From positions 1 through 32,409 of the forward strand of contig CAILBQ010000674.1 in assembly GCA_903832475.1 (NCBI GenBank): a stretch of DNA of 32,409 nt, written 5' to 3'. This document shows, piece after piece, positions 1 through 11,215 of this stretch; position 1 is the first letter of the stretch, and every line of letters begins with the position of its first letter. The DNA comes from an uncultured Acidobacteriota bacterium (GTDB lineage: Bacteria; Acidobacteriota; Terriglobia; Terriglobales; Acidobacteriaceae). The notes under the pieces are model-generated. The model had not been told where the DNA came from and did not search any database. It saw only the letters and a program-made list of their open reading frames with translations. The position numbers and the translations under genes are program-made.

Positions 1-2907
1 ATGACCTCGTCAAGCTCGCTGGGCGCGGCTTCGGTGACCATGCAGTTCGACATGGCGCGGGACATCAATGCGGCGGCGCGGGATGTGCAGGCGGCCATCA
101 ATGCAGCGCGAAGTCAGCTGCCCTCGTATCTGCCACAGAACCCGAGTTATCGCAAGACCAATCCGGCGGACGCGCCGATTCTGATTTTGACACTGACCTC
201 GGACGTGGTGCCGAAGCCGCAGATCTATGACGTGGCGGACTCGATCCTGGCGCAGAAGATTTCGCAGATTCAAGGTGTGGGGCAGGTGTTCGTGGGGGGC
301 AGCGCGAGCCCGGCGGTGCGGGTGGAATTGAACCCCATGCAACTGAGCGCGTATGGGGTGGGGCTCGAGTCGGTGCGGACGGCGCTGGCCGGAGCCAATG
401 CGAACCGGCCGAAGGGGGCATTTCAGGATAAAGAGCATCGATGGCTGATCAACGACAACGATCAGATCTTCAAGGCGAAAGACTATGCGCCGCTGATTGC
501 CGGGTATAACGCGACGACGGGCGCGCCGGTGCGGGTGTCGGACCTGGGCACGATCGAGAACAGCGTGGCGGATGTGCATGCGGCGGGGCTGGCGGGGATC
601 AATGACGGGCCGGGGTCGCGGATGAAGCCGGCGATCCTGCTGATCATTCTGAAAGTGCCGGGGGCGAATGTGATTTCAGCCGTGGACAACGTGCTGAAGG
701 AACTGCCGCGCTTGCAGGCGGAAATTCCGCCGACCATTCGGTTGAATGTTGCGGTCGATCGCACGACGACCATCCGAGCCAGTGTGCGCGATGTGGAGCG
801 AAGCCTTTTGATCAGCGTAGCGCTGGTGACGCTGGTGGTGTTTCTCTTTCTGCGCGAGGTATGGGCGACGATCATTCCCACCATTGCGGTGCCGTTGTCC
901 CTGGTGGGGACGTTTGGCGTGATGTACATGCTGGGGTACACGCTGGACAATCTTTCGCTGATGGCGCTGACGATTTCGACCGGCTTTGTTGTCGATGACG
1001 CCATCGTGGTGATCGAGAACATCACGCGCTATCTCGAGAAAGGCATGACGCCGTTTGAGGCGGCGATGAAGGGTTCGCGGGAGATTGGGTTTACGGTACT
1101 GTCGATGAGCCTTTCGCTGATTGCGGTGTTCCTGCCGCTGTTGCTGATGGGTGGGATCATCGGCAAGCTGTTCCGCGAATTTGCGGTGACACTGAGCGTG
1201 GCGATTGCGGTGTCGCTGCTGGTTTCGCTGACCACCACGCCGATGATGTGCGCGCGGTTTTTGAAGGCGCACGATCTTGCCGGGCATGGGCGGCTGTATC
1301 GCATCAGCGAGCGGGCGTTTCAGAAGCTGGCGGCGGAGTACGCGACGGGGCTGCGCTGGGTGCTACGGCACCAGTGGCTGATGCTGGGCGTGACGATTGG
1401 GACGTTCGTGTTGAATGTGTACCTGTTCATCCTGGTGCCGAAGGGCTTTTTTCCGCAGCAGGACACGGGGCGGCTGGGCGGGTCGACGCGGGCAGCGCAG
1501 GACATTTCGTTTGAGGCCATGCGGGACAAGCAGCAGAGCCTGGCGCAGATGGTGCTGGATGATCCAGCGGTGGCGACGACGACAGCGTTTGTGGGCGGCA
1601 ATGGGCCGGGCGGGGGAAGCACGAATGTGGGCCGCATGTTCATTGCGCTGAAGCCGCTGGCGGTGCGCAAGGTGTCGTCGGACGACGTGGTGGCGCGGCT
1701 GAGAAGCCGGTTGACGAGCGTGGCGGGGGCTACGCTGTTCTTGCAGACACAGCAGGAGTTTCAGCTGGGCGGACGCGGCGCGGATGCGCAGTACCAGTAC
1801 ACGCTTTCGGATGAAAATCTGGACGAGCTGAATCACTGGGCGCCGCAGCTGCTGGAGAAGATGCGGAGCTTGCCGGAGCTGCGCGATGTTTCGACCGATC
1901 AGCAGGACCAGGGGCTGCAGGCCAAGCTGGTCATCGATCGCGATACCGCTTCGCGGCTGGGGATCACGACGGCGCAGATCGACCAGGTACTGTACGACGC
2001 GTTTGGACAGCGGCAGGTCTCGACGATGTACACGGGGTTGAATCAGTACTTCGTCGTGATGGAAGTGGCGCCGCAGTTTCAGAACAGCCCTGATTCGTTG
2101 AACGGGATTTATATCAAGACGAGCACGGGCACGACGGTGCCGCTGGCGACGATTGCGCACTTTGATCCTTCGCGGACTTCGCTGCAGGTGAATCACCAGG
2201 GGCAGTATCCGGCGGTGACGCTAGCGTTCAACCTGGCGCCCAATGTGGCGCTGGGCGTTGCGGTGACGGCGCTTGAAAATGCGCAGCGCGAGATGGGCAT
2301 GCCGTCGGCGATTCATGCGACGTTTCAAGGGACGGCGCAGGCGTTTCAGGCTTCGCTGAAGAATGAGCCGTGGCTGATCCTGGCTTCGGTGGTGGCGGTG
2401 TATATCGTGCTGGGGATCCTGTACGAGAGCCTGATCCATCCCGTCACGATTTTGTCGACGCTGCCTTCAGCGGGAGTGGGGGCGATCCTGGCGCTGCTGC
2501 TGACGGGGACGGAGCTGAGCATCATTGCGCTGATTGGCATTTTGCTGCTGATCGGGATTGTGAAGAAGAACGCGATCCTGATGATCGATTTTGCCATTCA
2601 GGCGGAGCGCAATGACGGGATGGCGCCGATCGATGCGATCTATGCGGCGTGCCAGCTGCGCTTCCGGCCGATCATGATGACGACGATGTCGGCGCTGTTT
2701 GGCGGGCTGCCGCTGGCGTTTGGGATGGGCGTGGGTTCGGAGCTGCGGCGGCCGCTGGGCATCACCATTGTGGGCGGGCTGATTGTTTCGCAGATGCTGA
2801 CGCTGTTTACGACGCCGGTGGTATATCTCTTCTTTGACCGCTTGCAGTGGAGGGTGATGAAGCTGCGACGGATCGGGGCTGAACTGGAAGAAGCGCCGGG
2901 AGATTGA
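1..2907 (+). CDS. RND efflux transporter permease (HAE1/MdtB-like), 5' end missing
   Basis: Inner-membrane proton-driven permease of a tripartite efflux pump, which would work with a periplasmic adaptor and an outer-membrane channel. The visible 968 residues begin at a point that aligns with about residue 80 of MdtB/AcrB-type proteins (SSSSLGAASVTMQF, then ARDVQAAINAA). The ATG at base 1 is therefore almost certainly an internal Met, and about 80 residues including TM1 lie outside the window; 968 plus 80 matches the usual 1030-1050. Visible landmarks are the TM4 proton-relay pair in GFVVDDAIVVIEN, the GSREIGFTV loop, the VPKGFFPQQDTG segment that opens the second half, and C-terminal helices ending FFDRL. 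The family is clear. The substrate (drug, metal or lipid) cannot be read from sequence, and the adaptor gene is presumably upstream, off the window. Confidence 0.93.
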   Translation: MTSSSSLGAASVTMQFDMARDINAAARDVQAAINAARSQLPSYLPQNPSYRKTNPADAPILILTLTSDVVPKPQIYDVADSILAQKISQIQGVGQVFVGGSASPAVRVELNPMQLSAYGVGLESVRTALAGANANRPKGAFQDKEHRWLINDNDQIFKAKDYAPLIAGYNATTGAPVRVSDLGTIENSVADVHAAGLAGINDGPGSRMKPAILLIILKVPGANVISAVDNVLKELPRLQAEIPPTIRLNVAVDRTTTIRASVRDVERSLLISVALVTLVVFLFLREVWATIIPTIAVPLSLVGTFGVMYMLGYTLDNLSLMALTISTGFVVDDAIVVIENITRYLEKGMTPFEAAMKGSREIGFTVLSMSLSLIAVFLPLLLMGGIIGKLFREFAVTLSVAIAVSLLVSLTTTPMMCARFLKAHDLAGHGRLYRISERAFQKLAAEYATGLRWVLRHQWLMLGVTIGTFVLNVYLFILVPKGFFPQQDTGRLGGSTRAAQDISFEAMRDKQQSLAQMVLDDPAVATTTAFVGGNGPGGGSTNVGRMFIALKPLAVRKVSSDDVVARLRSRLTSVAGATLFLQTQQEFQLGGRGADAQYQYTLSDENLDELNHWAPQLLEKMRSLPELRDVSTDQQDQGLQAKLVIDRDTASRLGITTAQIDQVLYDAFGQRQVSTMYTGLNQYFVVMEVAPQFQNSPDSLNGIYIKTSTGTTVPLATIAHFDPSRTSLQVNHQGQYPAVTLAFNLAPNVALGVAVTALENAQREMGMPSAIHATFQGTAQAFQASLKNEPWLILASVVAVYIVLGILYESLIHPVTILSTLPSAGVGAILALLLTGTELSIIALIGILLLIGIVKKNAILMIDFAIQAERNDGMAPIDAIYAACQLRFRPIMMTTMSALFGGLPLAFGMGVGSELRRPLGITIVGGLIVSQMLTLFTTPVVYLFFDRLQWRVMKLRRIGAELEEAPGD

Positions 2908-2972
2908 ATCTGAGAGGCGCTCGGCTGAGAGGAAACCGGACGTGAGGCGGGCGGACATGCTATGTTGCGGGA

Positions 2973-4313
2973 ATGCAATGGGCAAGTCCGGAAGAGCGAC
3001 ATAAGTCAGGCCAGGCGCTGCGCAAGAAGATGGCGCGGCAGCATCATGCACAGTTAGACCCAAAGAACCGGCTGACGCCGCCGCTGGTGCTGTTGCAGCG
3101 CTCAGTCAAAGGGCGAGTGCCGGCGCTGGTGAAGCTCAAATACGAGCGGATGATGGTGTCGCCGTTTGGTTACTTTCGCGGGGCGGTGCCGGTCATGGCA
3201 GCCGATCTTGCGACGATGCCGAACACGGGCATTCACGTGCAGCTGTGCGGCGACGCGCATGTGCGCAACCTGGGCGCGTATGCGGCAGAAGATGGGCGGC
3301 TGATTTTTGACATCAATGATTTCGATGAGACGTATCGCGGGCCGTTCGAGTGGGATCTGAAGCGGATGGCGGCTTCGCTGGTGGTGGCGGGGCGCGAGGC
3401 GCAAAACAAAGACAGCGTGTGCACGCGGGCCGTGCTGCGATTTGTGGCGGCGTATTGCGAATGCATGCGCGAGTATGCGCCGATGCCGGTGCTGCAGATT
3501 GTGCGCCACCAGGTGAGCCGGCTGAAAGATGTGACGCCGGTGCATATTGCGCTGCAGAAGGCGCTGCGGGCGACGCCGCTGCATACGCTGGAGCAGCTGA
3601 CGGAGCCGATTCCCGGAGCGGGGACGGGCAAAGGCGATAAGGATTTTGAGCTGGCCACGCCGCGGCGATTCAAGGAAATCAAGCCGGTGTTGACGCGGCT
3701 GACGGGGCAAAAAGCGGAGGAGGTGCTCGAGTCGCTGAAGGCGTACAAGCAGACGCTGGAGCCGCAGCGAAGACATTTCCTGGAGTCGTTCCGGCCGCTG
3801 GATGTGGCGTTCAAGGTGGTGGGCACGGGGTCGGTAGGGCTGCGGGATTATTGCGTGTACATGGAAGGCAATGGGCCGCAGGATCCGCTGTTTTTGCAGA
3901 TCAAGGAAGAGGCGGCGTCGGCGTATGCTCCTTATTTGACTGACCCGCACGTGGCGAAGCAGCAGGGGCAGCGGGTGGTGGATGGGCAGCGGTTCATCCA
4001 GATGGGAACGGACATTCTGCTGGGGTACACGAAGATTGCCGGCCGGGATTATTTGGTGAGGCAGTTGAGCGATCACAAGGCAAGCATCGAGCTGACCGAC
4101 TTGAAGGGCGACGGATTGCTCGAATATGCGCAGCTATGCGGGGAGCTGCTGGCGCGGGGTCATGCGCGGTCAGGCGATGCGCAGGTGATTGCGGGGTATG
4201 TTGGGTCGGGGAATCGGCTGGCCCGGGCGCTGGCCGCGTTTGGTGAGGTTTATGCGGAGCAGACGGTGAAGGACTGGATGGAGCTGAAGCGGGCGAAACG
4301 GTCGGCGCGGTAG
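2973..4313 (+). CDS. DUF2252 family protein
   Basis: A 446-residue protein of the DUF2252 family, whose biochemical role is not established. Family hallmarks seen here are YFRGAVPVMAAD near residue 70, the CGDAHVRNLG motif near residue 90, and DINDFDE shortly after. The last two resemble the nucleotide/metal-binding segments of a protein-kinase-like or aminoglycoside-phosphotransferase-like fold; that structural analogy is my inference. No signal peptide or membrane helix is evident, so it is probably cytoplasmic. The chosen ATG is preceded by GCGGGA at very short spacing; an in-frame Met about 29 residues in (MARQHHAQ) is an alternative. It starts 65 bp after the RND gene on the same strand and could be co-transcribed, but nothing ties the functions together. 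It ends just before a pair of hairpins. Confidence 0.9.
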   Translation: MQWASPEERHKSGQALRKKMARQHHAQLDPKNRLTPPLVLLQRSVKGRVPALVKLKYERMMVSPFGYFRGAVPVMAADLATMPNTGIHVQLCGDAHVRNLGAYAAEDGRLIFDINDFDETYRGPFEWDLKRMAASLVVAGREAQNKDSVCTRAVLRFVAAYCECMREYAPMPVLQIVRHQVSRLKDVTPVHIALQKALRATPLHTLEQLTEPIPGAGTGKGDKDFELATPRRFKEIKPVLTRLTGQKAEEVLESLKAYKQTLEPQRRHFLESFRPLDVAFKVVGTGSVGLRDYCVYMEGNGPQDPLFLQIKEEAASAYAPYLTDPHVAKQQGQRVVDGQRFIQMGTDILLGYTKIAGRDYLVRQLSDHKASIELTDLKGDGLLEYAQLCGELLARGHARSGDAQVIAGYVGSGNRLARALAAFGEVYAEQTVKDWMELKRAKRSAR

Positions 4314-4320
4314 AGGCCCG

Positions 4321-4372
4321 GGGCTGAAGCCCGCGATACTGCAATTCTGTATTCAGGGGCATGAATGCCCCT
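4321..4372. repeat. Two adjacent hairpins with TGAA loops at a convergent gene end (putative dispersed repeat/terminator)
   Basis: In the 124-bp gap between DUF2252 (+) and the hydrolase (-) lie GGGCTGAAGCCC (4321-4332) and AGGGGCATGAATGCCCCT (4355-4372). Both are perfect inverted repeats closed by the same TGAA tetraloop, about 22 bases apart. Neither is followed by a T-run. Their position between convergent genes suggests a bidirectional transcript end, and their form suggests a REP-like dispersed element; both are inferences. Confidence 0.6.
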
Positions 4373-4437
4373 GCTCCCTCCATGAAAGGCGCTGTTTCTT
4401 GTCGCGAATGCCGTGATCTTTCCTAGTTATCGCGGAG

Positions 4438-5493
4438 CTATCTGGCGAGATGAAGGTCGAGGAATCGGGCGGCTTCGGTGAAGGCGTCGGCGGATTCGGG
4501 GGAGTCGGGGACGACGAGATATTCGGCGTGGGAGGCGGCTTCGAAGACGAGGAGCTGGGCTTCGACGCCGGCTTTCAAAAGCTTCTGGTGGACGCGGACG
4601 GTGTCGCTGAGGAAGAGGTCGCGCGTGCCGGAGATGAGGATGGTGGGTGGGAATCCGGAGAAGTCTCCGTAGACGGGGGAAAGCAGCGGCTCTTTGCGGT
4701 CGTGGGAGCCGGCGTAAAGCTTGGAGGCGGCGTCCAGCTGGCCGTCTTCCGAGCCGAGGACGTTGTCGATGTATTCGTTGGTGAAGTAGGTGTCGCCGGT
4801 CTTGGTGAGGTCGGACCAGGGTGTGCCGGCCAGGATGGCTGCGGGCAAAGGCAGGTGCAGCTCTTTGAGACGGAGGATGGTGGCCAGGGTGAGGCCTCCG
4901 CCGGCGGAGGTGCCGAAGAGGGCAAGATTTTTGGCGGGGTGAGTCTTGAGCACTTCTTTCCAAACCGCCACGGTGTCATCGACGGCCGCGGGGAAGGGGT
5001 GGTCGGGGGGCATGCGGTAGTCGATGGAGAGGACTTGCGTCTTGCTGTAGTGAGCCATGACGACAGCTTCAGTAAGGCAAGCGCGACCGGCGAAAGAGAC
5101 GTAGCCGCCGCCATGCACGTTGACCAGCAGGCGATTGCGATTTTCGGGGGCGACGGTGTCGGGATTGACGAGGTAGACGTGAACGCCGGCGATGGTCTGC
5201 TCTTCGTCGGTAACATGGAACTGCTTTTCGAGGGCTGCGGCTTGCATGGCCTCGCTTTCGTCGCCCGGCTTGATCAGCGCCTTCCACTGATCGGCGGTGA
5301 GAGATAGCGGGGCAGTGCTGCCGGTCCAGGGTTTGGCGATGGCTTTCTGCAGTTCGGGGCTGACGGTGGTGGGGGTGGGGATGGTGCGGGCGGGGATGGT
5401 GCGGTCTTGGGCTGGGGCGGAGATCAGCGAGCAGAAGAGGAGCGACGAGGCGAGGATTACTGATAAGGCGAGGGACTTATGAGAGCGGTGCAT
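4438..5493 (-). CDS. Secreted alpha/beta hydrolase of the HSL/esterase (abhydrolase_3) family
   Basis: A 351-residue probable carboxylesterase acting outside the cytoplasm. The N-terminus has a typical signal peptide: basic MHRSHKS, a hydrophobic stretch, then SAPAQ around residues 25-29. The catalytic features of the hormone-sensitive-lipase group are all present: oxyanion-hole HGGG at 127-130, nucleophile elbow GTSAGGG with Ser196, an acid in SGTRDLFLSD (Asp292), and a His in AASHAEY (His322). The start is supported by AAGAGGAG seven bases before the ATG. It is divergently transcribed from glpK across 108 bp, and no partner gene suggests the substrate; a short-chain ester or acetylated sugar is plausible but unproven. 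Length and triad look intact. Confidence 0.9.
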   Translation of the reverse strand: MHRSHKSLALSVILASSLLFCSLISAPAQDRTIPARTIPTPTTVSPELQKAIAKPWTGSTAPLSLTADQWKALIKPGDESEAMQAAALEKQFHVTDEEQTIAGVHVYLVNPDTVAPENRNRLLVNVHGGGYVSFAGRACLTEAVVMAHYSKTQVLSIDYRMPPDHPFPAAVDDTVAVWKEVLKTHPAKNLALFGTSAGGGLTLATILRLKELHLPLPAAILAGTPWSDLTKTGDTYFTNEYIDNVLGSEDGQLDAASKLYAGSHDRKEPLLSPVYGDFSGFPPTILISGTRDLFLSDTVRVHQKLLKAGVEAQLLVFEAASHAEYLVVPDSPESADAFTEAARFLDLHLAR

Positions 5494-5601
5494 GGGTGGG
5501 CTCCTCTTTTGATGGAACGGTCCAACTATAACGCAAGCCGTGGCGAGACGGAGGCCTTATGCTTGCGTGGGCTTGGGGCGGCGTGAAAGCATGAGGCCGC
5601 T

Positions 5602-7116
5602 ATGAAATACATTCTTTCGTTGGACCAGGGAACTACGAGTTCGCGGGCGATCCTGTTCGATCACGCGGGTGCGATTGTTGCGGTGGCGCAGCAGGAGTTT
5701 CAACAGATTTATCCGCAGCAGGGCTGGGTCGAGCATGATCCGACGGAGATTCTCACGTCGCAGATGAGCTGCGCGGTGCAGGCCATGGTGCGGGCCGGGG
5801 TGGAGGCGCAGGATGTGGCGGCGCTGGGCATTACCAACCAGCGCGAGACGGTGGTGATCTGGGACCGCGAGACAGGCAAGCCGGTGTACAACGCCATTGT
5901 GTGGCAGGACCGGCGCGGGGCGGGGCACTGCAGGGAGCTGGTGGATGCGGGCGCGGAGGAATCGGTGCGCGCGCGGACCGGGCTGGTGCTGGACCCTTAT
6001 TTTTCTGCGACCAAGATTACGTGGATCCTGGACAATGTGGCGGGGGCGCGGGCAGCGGCGGAGGCGGGCAAGCTGGCCATGGGCACGATCGACACGTGGC
6101 TGATCTGGAACCTGACGCATGGGGAAGGACAAACACCGGTTCACGTGACGGACCAGACGAATGCTTCGCGGACGCTGCTTTATAACATCGTCGAAGGGCG
6201 CTGGGATGAGGAGATGCTGCGGCTGTTTCGCATCCCGGCGAGTTTGCTGCCGGAGGTTCGTTGGTCGAGCGAAGTGGTGGGCGAAGTGAACACCACGCAT
6301 GGGCTGGCGGGGATCAAGATTGCCGGCATCGCCGGGGACCAGCAGGCAGCGTTGTTTGGGCAGCTTTGCTTTTCGCCGGGTGAGGCGAAGAACACTTATG
6401 GGACGGGGTGCTTCCTGCTGCAGAACATTGGCACGGGTTTCCTGCAGTCGAAAAACCGGTTGATTACGACGCTGGCGGCGAGTGCCAATCGGAAGCTGGA
6501 GTATGCGCTGGAGGGAAGCATCTTCATTGGCGGGGCGGTGGTGCAGTGGCTGCGGGATAACTTGAAGATGATAGGGTCGTCGGCGGAGGTGGAGTTGCTG
6601 GCGGCTTCGGTTCCGGATGCGGGCGGAGTGGTGTTTGTGCCGGCGTTTGTGGGGCTGGGCGCACCGCATTGGGATCCGCATGCCAGCGGGTTGATTATCG
6701 GGCTGCGCAGGAGCACGCAGCCGGGGCATATTGCGCGGGCGGCTCTCGAAAGCATTGCCTTTCAGGTAGCCGACGCGCTGGATGCGATGCAGCAGGATTC
6801 GGAAGCGGGGACGGGAACCAAGCTGCCGGCGCTGCGGGTGGATGGCGGGGCGGCGGTGAATGATCTGATGATGCAGTTCCAGGCGGATGTGCTGGGGGTT
6901 CCGGTGCTGCGGCCGCAGGTGACGGAGACGACGGCGCTGGGGGCGGCGTACCTGGCGGGGCTGGCGGTGGGGTTCTGGAGCGGGCCGGACGAGTTGAGGG
7001 CGCAGCGGCAGAGCGATACGCGGTTTGAGCCGGTGCTCGATCGCGGCGAGATCGCGGAGCGGCGCGCGCGGTGGACGGAGGCGGTGAAGCGGTCGATGGG
7101 GTGGACGAGGAGCTAG
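5602..7116 (+). CDS. glpK: Glycerol kinase
   Basis: ATP-dependent phosphorylation of glycerol to sn-glycerol-3-phosphate in the cytoplasm, a FGGY-family sugar kinase. The 504-residue length is normal for GlpK. Diagnostic segments are the N-terminal phosphate loop [37 protein letters not shown], the DTWLIWNLT segment, [10 protein letters not shown] and the ATP-site region [18 protein letters not shown]. The start is set by ATGAGG six bases before the ATG. The product is oxidised by GlpD, encoded about 19 kb away in this window, so the two steps are not in one operon here, and no glpF facilitator is visible. The last codons fall inside a short direct repeat that continues past the stop. Confidence 0.97.
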   Translation: MKYILSLDQGTTSSRAILFDHAGAIVAVAQQEFQQIYPQQGWVEHDPTEILTSQMSCAVQAMVRAGVEAQDVAALGITNQRETVVIWDRETGKPVYNAIVWQDRRGAGHCRELVDAGAEESVRARTGLVLDPYFSATKITWILDNVAGARAAAEAGKLAMGTIDTWLIWNLTHGEGQTPVHVTDQTNASRTLLYNIVEGRWDEEMLRLFRIPASLLPEVRWSSEVVGEVNTTHGLAGIKIAGIAGDQQAALFGQLCFSPGEAKNTYGTGCFLLQNIGTGFLQSKNRLITTLAASANRKLEYALEGSIFIGGAVVQWLRDNLKMIGSSAEVELLAASVPDAGGVVFVPAFVGLGAPHWDPHASGLIIGLRRSTQPGHIARAALESIAFQVADALDAMQQDSEAGTGTKLPALRVDGGAAVNDLMMQFQADVLGVPVLRPQVTETTALGAAYLAGLAVGFWSGPDELRAQRQSDTRFEPVLDRGEIAERRARWTEAVKRSMGWTRS

Positions 7117-7149
7117 GGGCCAGGGACGAGGAGTTAAGGGACGAGGGAG
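7103..7149 (+). repeat. Three short direct repeats GGACGAGG(G)AG spanning the glpK stop codon
   Basis: GGACGAGGAG occurs at 7103-7112 inside the final codons of glpK, again at 7124-7133, and as GGACGAGGGAG at 7139-7149. The copies are about 16-21 bases apart and cross the TAG stop. This looks like local slippage or a decayed repeat at the gene end. Confidence 0.5.
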
Positions 7150-7178
7150 TCAGACTCAGGTTGCGAGAGGCCTCTTAT

Positions 7179-7211
7179 CCCACCCATGACGGTGTGGCTG
7201 TCATGGATGGG
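7179..7211. terminator. 12-bp inverted repeat in the glpK/dld convergent gap
   Basis: CCCACCCATGAC (7179-7190) and GTCATGGATGGG (7200-7211) pair over 12 positions with one mismatch around a 9-base loop. No clean T-tract follows directly, although the next 60 bases are T-rich on the plus strand. The site lies in the 166-bp gap between convergent glpK and the FAD/Fe-S dehydrogenase. I recall similar CCCACCC..GGATGGGG elements recurring in acidobacterial genomes, but have not checked. Confidence 0.5.
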
Positions 7212-7282
7212 GCACACGTTTTCTATTTCCCGTTCAGCTTTGCTCTTTCTGTTTTGAGTCCTTCTTCGCTCAGTCCCTTTTT

Positions 7283-10231
<2,949 letters not shown>

Positions 10232-10453
10232 CCTTGGATTGTGTCCTCATTTGATGGCGCCTGGGGTGACATAAGACGTGGAGAGCGCCCGATTGGTACA
10301 CCCATCATAGCCTGAGAGTGAGCGAAATCGGGATGAGGTGTGGCTGGGCGACATCCCCATTAGAGAAACAATCTCTCCATTGCTATGGATTGCCGGCGGA
10401 TATGCGGCGTACACTGGGAGCGTTCCGCCTGAGCGCTGATTTGACGAGGTGTT
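10232..10453. promoter_or_regulatory. Divergent control region between dld-II and lutABC
   Basis: This 222-bp non-coding stretch must hold both promoters of the lactate genes. Two inverted repeats stand out: GGGATG (10330-10335) with CATCCC (10352-10357), and AGAGA (10362-10366) with TCTCT (10372-10376), the latter about 78 bases before the lutA start. On the minus strand a TATGAT (10304-10309) could be a -10 for dld-II. No confident -35/-10 pair could be assigned and no regulator gene is adjacent. Confidence 0.4.
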
Positions 10454-11215
10454 TTGTTGCGCGTTTCGCTGTTCATCACCTGCTACAACGACGCCCTTTT
10501 TCCCGAAACGGGAAAGGCGGTGGTGAATGTGCTGGAGCGGCTGGGCCACGAGATCGAGTTTCGCCCGGAGCAGACCTGTTGCGGGCAGATGCACTGGAAC
10601 ACCGGCTACCTGCGCGAGGCGGTGCCGATCATTCGCCACTTTGTGAAGGTGTACCAGGATGTGGAGACGGTGGTGATCCCTTCTTCGTCGTGCGTGTCGA
10701 TGATGCGCGATCACTATGTGAAGGCGGCGGAGATGGATGGGGACGCGAAGCTGGTCGCCGATGTTGAGGCGCTGCTGCCGCGGATTTTTGAGTTTTCGGA
10801 ATTCCTGGTGCGCAAGCTGGGGGTGGAAGATGTGGGGGCTTCGTATCCGCACAAGGTGACGTACCACGCCAGTTGCCATTCGGAGCGGAGTCTGCACCTG
10901 GGGGATATTCCCATCCGGCTGCTGAAGCGGGTGCGTGGGCTGGACTTGCAGCCGATTCAGAACATTCAGGAGTGCTGTGGCTTTGGGGGAACTTTTTCGA
11001 TCAAGAATCCGGATGTGTCTTCGGCGATGCTGGCGGACAAGGTGCGCAACGTGCTGAACACCGGCGCTGAGGTCTGCACGGCCGTGGATAACAGCTGCCT
11101 GATGCACATCTACGGGTCGCTGCACCGGCAGAGGACGTTTGCGCGGACGGCGCATATTGCCGAGATCCTGGCCTCGGGATACGACAAAGAAGTGACTGCG
11201 GAGGCGTTTGTATGA
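10454..11215 (+). CDS. lutA: L-lactate utilization protein LutA (LldE/YkgE), Fe-S subunit
   Basis: A 253-residue Cys-rich (CCG-domain) subunit of the LutABC complex, which oxidises L-lactate to pyruvate. Two CCG-type motifs are visible: EQTCCGQMHWNTGY around residues 36-49 and QECCGFGGTFSIKNPD in the second half. These normally hold a cluster or heterodisulfide-reductase-like site. FITCYNDALFPETG at the N-terminus is the standard opening of this family. Translation appears to start at TTG, since GACGAGG lies just upstream and no ATG fits. The stop overlaps lutB by ATGA, showing translational coupling. It is divergent from the D-lactate dehydrogenase, so the locus handles both lactate isomers. 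Confidence 0.95.
   Translation: MLRVSLFITCYNDALFPETGKAVVNVLERLGHEIEFRPEQTCCGQMHWNTGYLREAVPIIRHFVKVYQDVETVVIPSSSCVSMMRDHYVKAAEMDGDAKLVADVEALLPRIFEFSEFLVRKLGVEDVGASYPHKVTYHASCHSERSLHLGDIPIRLLKRVRGLDLQPIQNIQECCGFGGTFSIKNPDVSSAMLADKVRNVLNTGAEVCTAVDNSCLMHIYGSLHRQRTFARTAHIAEILASGYDKEVTAEAFV

Noticed and set aside
4450-5307. 285-aa plus-strand ORF opposite the secreted hydrolase
   Set aside because: Gly/Asp/Val/Glu-rich shadow with low complexity; the minus-strand frame carries a signal peptide and intact catalytic triad.
10293-10304. TTGGTACACCCA as a GntR/FadR-type operator for the lactate genes
   Set aside because: It departs from the TNGTNNNACNA pattern at an essential position and is not symmetrical; no regulator gene is nearby.
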